Source of the DNA: Strigops habroptila
Taxonomy: Eukaryota > Chordata > Aves > Psittaciformes > Psittacidae
Direction of reading: 5' to 3'
Assembly: GCF_004027225.2 (NCBI RefSeq)
Contig: NC_044288.2
Coordinates: 17,184,744-17,248,743, forward strand
DNA length: 64,000 nucleotides
In this document: positions 57,991 to 64,000 of the stretch, piece after piece
Numbering within the stretch: position 1 is the stretch's first letter
How the letters are laid out: every line of letters starts with the position of its first letter
Program-made: the position numbers and the translations under genes
The notes under the pieces: generated by a model
Databases searched by the model: none
What the model saw: only the letters and a program-made list of their open reading frames with translations
What the model was told of the DNA's origin: nothing

Positions 57991-60549
57991 TTCAGCCTGC
58001 TTTGTTTGTAAGTATGGAATCTGCCCCCACAGCTTGCAGCTCCTCTGCAAGACCTAAATATACTCCTAAAAGACATGAACTGTTTCCATACTAAAGCCTT
58101 TCAGAGCGCTCTTGTGAAAATTCACTTAAAGCAGTGCTGAATGCGTTGGTATGAGCTTGGTCATGGTGCAGTGGGTCAGTATTTAGAACAAGAAGTGCCA
58201 TGGGGCAAGGAGTAGAGGTGAGGCAGCTGAAACTACCTGGTACTAACATCACCTTGCATGGTCCATTAAAGATCCTGGTTTTAATGCGTGGGTTGGAATT
58301 TTCTGTATCACACCCCTGCATAAGGCCAAACTTCAACAGTGAATTTCAGCCAAGAGAGTTTTTCTGGTTTTACGAATAAGGTTCTGCTATATATAAAAAT
58401 TAACTTGGAATAACTTTTGCTCAGAGTGTTGAAAATTGTTGGCAGGTAACTTTTTGATGCCCTCAGAACCATCTGAAAAAAAATTAATCACATCATAAGA
58501 TTTTAGGAGTTCATATTCAGGAAACTGAGGAAAGGTTTCTTAAGCTCAGTAGGAAAGATCCCTTCAGATCCCATCCATCAGGGGCATGTTCAGCTCAAGA
58601 CTGTTTTAATATTGTAGTAAATACCAGAAATCAACCATCAACACAAATATATATATGCATCTGTGCAAATATATAGCAAGTTAAAAGCCCAACAAAGTCC
58701 TTTTCTCATGCTCTGCACAGAGATGAATGTCACTGTGATAGTTTGGCTCAGGATGACAATTAGGACTTTCAAAATGTAGTGGCTGTAAGAAAATCCCCAA
58801 GCACAGACTTCACAAATGATGACAAAAGGCCTGTCTTGTCCCAGACAGGCCTTGGTAGATCCTGAGCCAAAGCCTGGAGGGGCACTGCACCAGGCTCCTG
58901 CCAGAGCCAGTGAATGACACATTTCCTGTGTCTCAGTTTGGGCCCGTTATCCCTTGCCCTTTCACTGGGCACCACTGAGCAGAGCCTGGCTCTGAGCCCT
59001 CTGAGCCTCCTCCAGGCTGAACAATCCCAACTCCATCAGCATCTGCCCATGTGACAGATGCTCCAAGCAAGAAAGTGCAATTGCAGCAACTCTTTCCCCA
59101 ACTTTCGGTGTATTACAGATTATATCACCTGAAATGATTTGACGATCCAAAGAGATTTCACGGACTCGATAGTTATCTCCCACTGAATGCATAATCTGAA
59201 CTACTCTAGCTCCTCTGTCAGCAAAATGGCTATTTTCAACTGAGGGTCTAGGAAATATTATTTAAAAATACAAAGGAAATACGGCATTGTAACTCCATAG
59301 AAATGGCATTGGGGTTTTCCACCTTTGTCTAGTAATTACCAAGGGACAAGAGAGTGCCTTGTTGAAAAGCAAAATGATGCCTTTTATAGCTTGCAAATGC
59401 ATTCTGTGATCTGGCGTAACCAGATAATTTTCATGCATATCTACATTGGCAGTGAATATCCTGCTAGCCAAAATACTACCTCAGCGAGGCCTAGGCATCC
59501 TCTGACTTGAGAGATGTGTTAAGCAACTTGGCAAACACACGGATGTTCAATCTCCAGAATCACTTGTGCAAACCCATGGGAAGTGTGGTGACACAGTGAA
59601 AAATAAGGTTGCAAATAAGGTTATCTGCTTGCTCAGCATGTCTGCTCTCTTGAACACACTGATATGCTCACAGAGTTTAATATATTGACTTCAGTTGGTT
59701 ATACTTGAATACTCTTCAGAATAACACAGCAAAGAGGCAGTGAGGTGAATCCCATTCCTTTTTGTGCATTATTACCACTGTAAAATACATTTCATGTAGC
59801 TGCAAATCTACTGATAACTAAACAGAACTAAACTCTGCTGGAGATATTCGATATAACTCAGAGAACACAGCTCAACATTGCCAGCACTTGAGCACTGGTA
59901 GTTAAAGCCACTTTTTCACCAGCACCAAGAACCTGTGTTAAATGAGCAGATGCTACTTTTACCTTATGACTTTTCAGGGTAGAAGCACATTTTAGGCAAC
60001 GTCTTTCAGTGCTACCATCTGAGGATTTTGGCAGGGTGGTGGAGGGAGATGTGCAGAGAGATATTGAATCTCTCAAAGCCCTCCTTGGCATTACATCCAC
60101 TAACCTCCATTTCTGCCATAAGACTGAACTAGCTCTGTAACTACTTGGGGTCAGTATGCCCCATTTCAGTTTGGAAATACCATTTTGCAAAATGCCACTT
60201 TCACAAACCAACAAACTACCAGGAGTAAATTTATGTGGCAGGATGCTTTTTAGAAAAAACAGATGCCTAAAATTGCCAGTAAGATCCTAAAAGTGAACAT
60301 CCTCTAGGGACAACATTAAAGCAAACCCAACTGAGTATGAGGAATGAAAGAATAACACACAGGTTTTCTTATGGAGCGAATATAGACTCTGACATTTCCA
60401 CCCACACAGCGCAGCTCAGTGACAGTAAGACAAAGCAGCAATATGAGCAACATGGGACTCCGAGGAATAAACAATACATTTCTTCTGTCAACAAGAATAT
60501 ATGCCTCTTTCTATGTTTTTAATAAGTCTCCCACAGTATGTTAATATAT
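57991..60549. other. Upstream flank of NSG2, proximal
   Basis: Composition drops sharply from the CpG island to AT-rich sequence just after 57990. Apart from the CR1 fragment at 58.9-59.1 kb and the hairpin beside it, I see no gene or repeat. Open frames here are short and lack exon features. Confidence 0.6.
58920..59070 (-). mobile_element. CR1 LINE 3' fragment
   Basis: Read on the minus strand, this contains classic CR1 3'-region landmarks in order: GGAGCATCTG, GTTCAGCCTGGAGGAGGCTC, CTCAGTGGTGCCCAGTGA, CAAACTGAGACACAGGAAAT. Compared with the CR1 consensus as I remember it, the piece between the second and third landmarks is shortened by some tens of bases. Both the 5' part and the terminal tail are missing, so it is a dead fragment. 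CR1 is the dominant LINE of birds and other sauropsids, which supports the host assignment. Confidence 0.85.
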
Positions 60550-61447
60550 TGAGTTTATATGGCAAGGTTTGGAAGCTGGGGGGCTACCAAAGAAGCTGCT
60601 AGAAGCTTCCCCTGTGTCTAACAGAGCTAATGCCAAGACAGACCCACTGCTGACCAAGGTCTAGCCCATCATGGTGGTAATGCCTCTGTGATAACGTATT
60701 TAAGAAAGGGGAAAAATGACTGTGCAACAGCAGCCAGACGAGTGAGAATATGTGAGAGCAGCAGCTCTGGAGACACCAAGGTCAGTAAAGAAGGAGGGGA
60801 AAGAGTTGCTTCAGGTGCCAGAACAGAGATTTCCCCCGCAGTCTGTGGTGAAGACTAAGGCTATGGTGAGGCAGGCTGTGCCACTGCAGCCCATGGAGGT
60901 CCACGGTGGAGCAGATATGCACCTGCAGCCCTTGGAAGGGACCCACACTGCAGCAGTTCATGAAGAACTTCAGCCTGTGGTAAGGACCCACACTGGAGAA
61001 GTTGACGAAGAACTGTCTCTCATGGGGGAGACCACACGCTGGAACAGGGGAAGAGTATGTGGAGTCCTTTCCAGAACAGCAAAGACAACATGTGATGAAC
61101 TGACCACAACACCCATTCCCTGTCCCCTGCGCTGCTGGGAGAGAGGAGGTGGAGAAAATTGGGAATAATGTTAAGCTTGGGAAGGAGGGAGGGATGGGGG
61201 GAAGGTCTTTTAAGATTTAGGTTTTATTTCTTATTATCCTACTCTGATTTGATTGGTAATAAATTAAATTTACTTTCCCCAAGTCAAATCTGTTTTGCCC
61301 ATGACTAATTGGTGAGCGATCTCTCCCTGTCCTTATTTCGACCCACAAGCCTTTTGTTGTATTTTCACTTCCCTGACCAGCTGAGGAGGGGAGTGATGGA
61401 GCAGCTTTGATAGGCAACTGGTGTCCAGCCAGGGTCAACCCACCACA
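60550..61447 (+). mobile_element. Endogenous retrovirus solo LTR, bird type (about 0.9 kb)
   Basis: The stretch opens TGAGTTTATATGG and closes CCAACCACCACA-like (TG..CA ends). It has a TATA-like TATTTAAG at 60697-60704 and AATAAA at 61258-61263, which set the orientation as plus. A central part (60840-61060) is a degenerate array built on units like CTGCAGCCCATGGAGG and GGACCCACACTGGAG. I recognise this organisation from an LTR family (ERVL-like, as far as I recall) that is common in bird genomes. No gag, pol or env sequence flanks it, so it is best read as a solo LTR. The open frame at 60752-61168 is a by-product of the array. I could not find a clear target-site duplication, so the ends are approximate. 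Confidence 0.75.
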
Positions 61448-64000
61448 ATTGTTTTCTATTTCCAGTTAAACAAATCAGAGCAGAATCACTGTTTTCGCTA
61501 TCTGTTTACACTGAAAATTACTAGCTCTCGTTAAGAGGCATAATATTTGCAATAGGGCTTGGGTATAACATTTCTCTGTAGTGTAAATTCTGCAACTTGT
61601 AAACAAAACGTCAGTTACAGAGTAGTTCAACCTCTACGCACTTCAAGCCTGAAGATATAAATCAACATCTCTTTAATGGTAATGAATATTATTTTACTTA
61701 CTTGCTCCTTGATCTGTGAAATTCTTATGCTCACTGTCTCTCTCCATAAAATAAATTTCCTGCACACCGTGCACTTTTCCCTATAGTTTTCTTGCTCATT
61801 ATTATAAGTAATATTATTTTTATCTGTTTTCACATATTTAGAAGCTAGGACCAGGCTTTCAATTAAAGTATTTGGAAACATGTGAGCAGGCAGTAGGAAT
61901 TACTAAGAAAAACTACAAAGCCCAAAGGCACAAAGTGAGGACAAAGTCTCAGGAAGTCAGACCAGTCACAGTAGTCAAGGTAGGGCAATGCTAGGAGTAA
62001 CCTCATCCACCTTCAACTCTTCTACCACAGCATCACTTCTGTTTCTCAAACACTCACATTAATTCATTTCAAAATTAGTCTAATACAACAATGAAAACTG
62101 GTATAGAACCTCAGGAGATGGTTTAAGCCAAACCCAGCTCTAACCTGAGCCTTGTGACTTGACAAATACATATAGGCAGAATTCAGATCTGTGTTTTCCT
62201 GGAGAAAACACCATGATGAGGATGGAAACTAACATTTAGACAGAGCACATCAACATAGGAAGGAATTTCACCACAACTTCAACCTAAACCCAAAGTATGG
62301 GACTGTTGCCACTAAAACTGCCTGAGGGAACTGCAGACCTGTAGAGATTATAAAAGGACAAGTCTCTGTTCCCTGGCCATGCTCCAAACTGCTCCTCACT
62401 GCTCATCCCCTGTTGTTTTGCTCAGTCTAGGACAACAGAGTCAATTGAGGTGGGCATTTATGTTCTTTTCCTTAGGAGATTACCCCACAGACAAATTAAC
62501 ACCACAGTCAAGAATTTTTACCCTCCATGTAGTTGAAGGAATTTAAAATACCAAAGGGTGTAAAACATGATCATGTACATTTTAAGTTGGAGTTAACTAC
62601 TTGTAACCATTGCTGCAGAGGAGCTCATCCATTATACAGAACTACATTGGCGCCACAGACTTCCTGTCACACGCACATTAAGAACAAGAAAATAAGCATG
62701 TAGGAGAACAGGAAAAAAAAAAGCCATACAAGAGATTACAAAGATTCTGGAAGAAAAAGAGCATTTGTCAGTGCCCTAGTGAACCTTCTGCACAGCTCTT
62801 TTAATCTGCCTCCATTCCTCGTCTGTGCAGGAATGCCAGGCGTGCAATAAATTTCACACGTTCACAGCATAAATATATCCTTGCCATGACCTCTGGGACA
62901 CTACACAAATCAGACATGTTCACAAGCAGCCCAGCAACATCCGCAGTTTAGTCCACTGAGACACACGTGTGGGTTCACAATTTAGAGAAAGAAGAAGAAA
63001 TCCTCACATTAATCTGCTCCATACCTACAGCACAGAAAACACAAGACAGCCCATTCTAAGAGGTGCCACAGTCGATGGGAGGTGAAAGTACTCAGCATCT
63101 TGCAGGAGGTATTCTACCTCTCTCAGGATCAAGGCATACTCCATTTCTTCCTTAGGGGCCTTCATATCTGTTGCTTCTAATAAAATGAAACTGCAGCTAC
63201 TCGCATTGATTTTCGCTAGCTACAAGGCAGGCAGAAATGTTCAAACGTGATTTTTTCAGATGGCCTTGATGCTGTCACTAACAAGTGAGCAACTTCCTGT
63301 GAATATTTATTAAAAATTCACTGTGGCCTTAATAGGCTTCAATAAATTTTGCTCTTTTCCCCTGCTACTTCAATTTGCTGGGAAGCCTGTAATGTAACCC
63401 ATCAAAGTATGTCTGCTTTGGGTTTTATGCAAATTCCTATCATCGTCGTTATATAAGTGCTTATGCAATGAAAATATACATAATACACAAACCTGCCCAT
63501 GTCACTGAGAATTATTTACGAGAGCTATAAATCAAAGTTGCATCCTGTCTTGGTTTACATTTAAGGACCTACTGCACACAAAATGTCACATATGCCGAAA
63601 ATTTGCTTACAGTCACTGCACCCCAAAAAAGCCAACAGAATTGAACTGCCTGCTGAAGGCTATTCTTTAGTCAAAGTCCATGCAAAATTGTATTAGAAGC
63701 TTTGAAGTTAAAACATGAACATTGACTACCAGAGAGGGCCCTAAAGACAAAGACATTTACTCAATGTAAATGTTCAGTGAAGACAAAGGTCACCTTATAC
63801 TTTCCTGACATCTGACCATGTTAGAAACTCCACATCCTGTTCTAAAGGTTTGATAAGAGCTAAAATCTTTTCTTGGGAGGAATCAGCAATGAAATATTAC
63901 TAACCCTGTAATTGATTGATTGATTACATTGTAATGGTCAAGTTATGATAACCTCACAGGACTGTAGAACCTCTGCTGTTAGGGCAGAGGAGTGATTCAT
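61448..64000. other. Upstream flank of NSG2, distal
   Basis: No gene was recognised. The segment is AT-rich and looks like unique sequence. A POU octamer (ATGCAAAT) is at 63427-63434 within an AT-rich stretch, and a four-unit ATTG-type microrepeat lies at 63912-63925. Confidence 0.55.

Noticed and set aside
58001-58015. Plus-strand GTAAGT after the CpG island as a donor of a divergent transcript
   Set aside because: The exon side (TTT) is a poor donor context and no further exon could be identified.
60752-61168. 138-codon open frame on the plus strand
   Set aside because: It is produced by the degenerate repeat array inside the LTR and does not resemble a retroviral protein.
61627-61881. 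Minus-strand open frame with a GTAAGT donor near 61703
   Set aside because: It could pass as an exon (translation ...RISQIKEQ before the donor), but there is no good acceptor and I do not recognise the protein; GTAAGT is common by chance.

Overview
The window is vertebrate nuclear DNA, almost certainly from a bird. Evidence: one intron-rich vertebrate gene with short exons and introns up to 18 kb; few interspersed repeats overall; a chicken-repeat-1 (CR1) LINE 3' fragment; and a long terminal repeat (LTR) of a type I recognise from bird genomes, possibly a neoavian or passerine. There are no bacterial features, operons, rRNAs, tRNAs or CRISPR arrays.

The only protein-coding gene I can support is NSG2 (neuronal vesicle trafficking associated 2; calcyon/NEEP21 family) on the minus strand. 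It runs right to left. A CpG-island promoter and non-coding exon 1 end at 57652. Coding exons are 57149-57021 (after a 22-nt 5'UTR from 57171), 43352-43233, 25051-24941 and 23340-23149 (stop TAA). Every junction has GT..AG signals and is phase 0. An in-frame TGA in exon 1 fixes the start codon. Depending on which of two donors ends exon 3, the protein is 171 aa (the mammalian length as I recall it) or 183 aa. The extra 12 residues resemble the same region of the paralogue NSG1. The gene ends in a 3'UTR whose poly(A) site is uncertain; the best candidate signal is at 21396-21391.

Layout: 1-21.4 kb is non-coding flank beyond the 3' end of NSG2, with low-complexity tracts. From 21.4 to 23.15 kb is the probable 3'UTR, containing an ancient MIR-like SINE. 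From 23.15 to 57.65 kb is the gene body with introns of about 0.5, 13.7, 18.2 and 1.6 kb. These hold a palindromic MITE-like element, an old CR1/L3-like scrap, two 26-nt A/T homopolymers and a G-quadruplex-like tract. From 57.5 to 58.0 kb is the CpG island, with paired REST half-sites and CTCF-like motifs. From 58 to 64 kb is the upstream flank with a CR1 fragment and a plus-strand solo LTR.

NSG2 is a neuron-enriched, single-pass endosomal membrane protein linked to trafficking of synaptic receptors. The REST-like half-sites at its promoter fit that neuronal role. The other open reading frames on both strands look like chance frames, with no recognisable domains.
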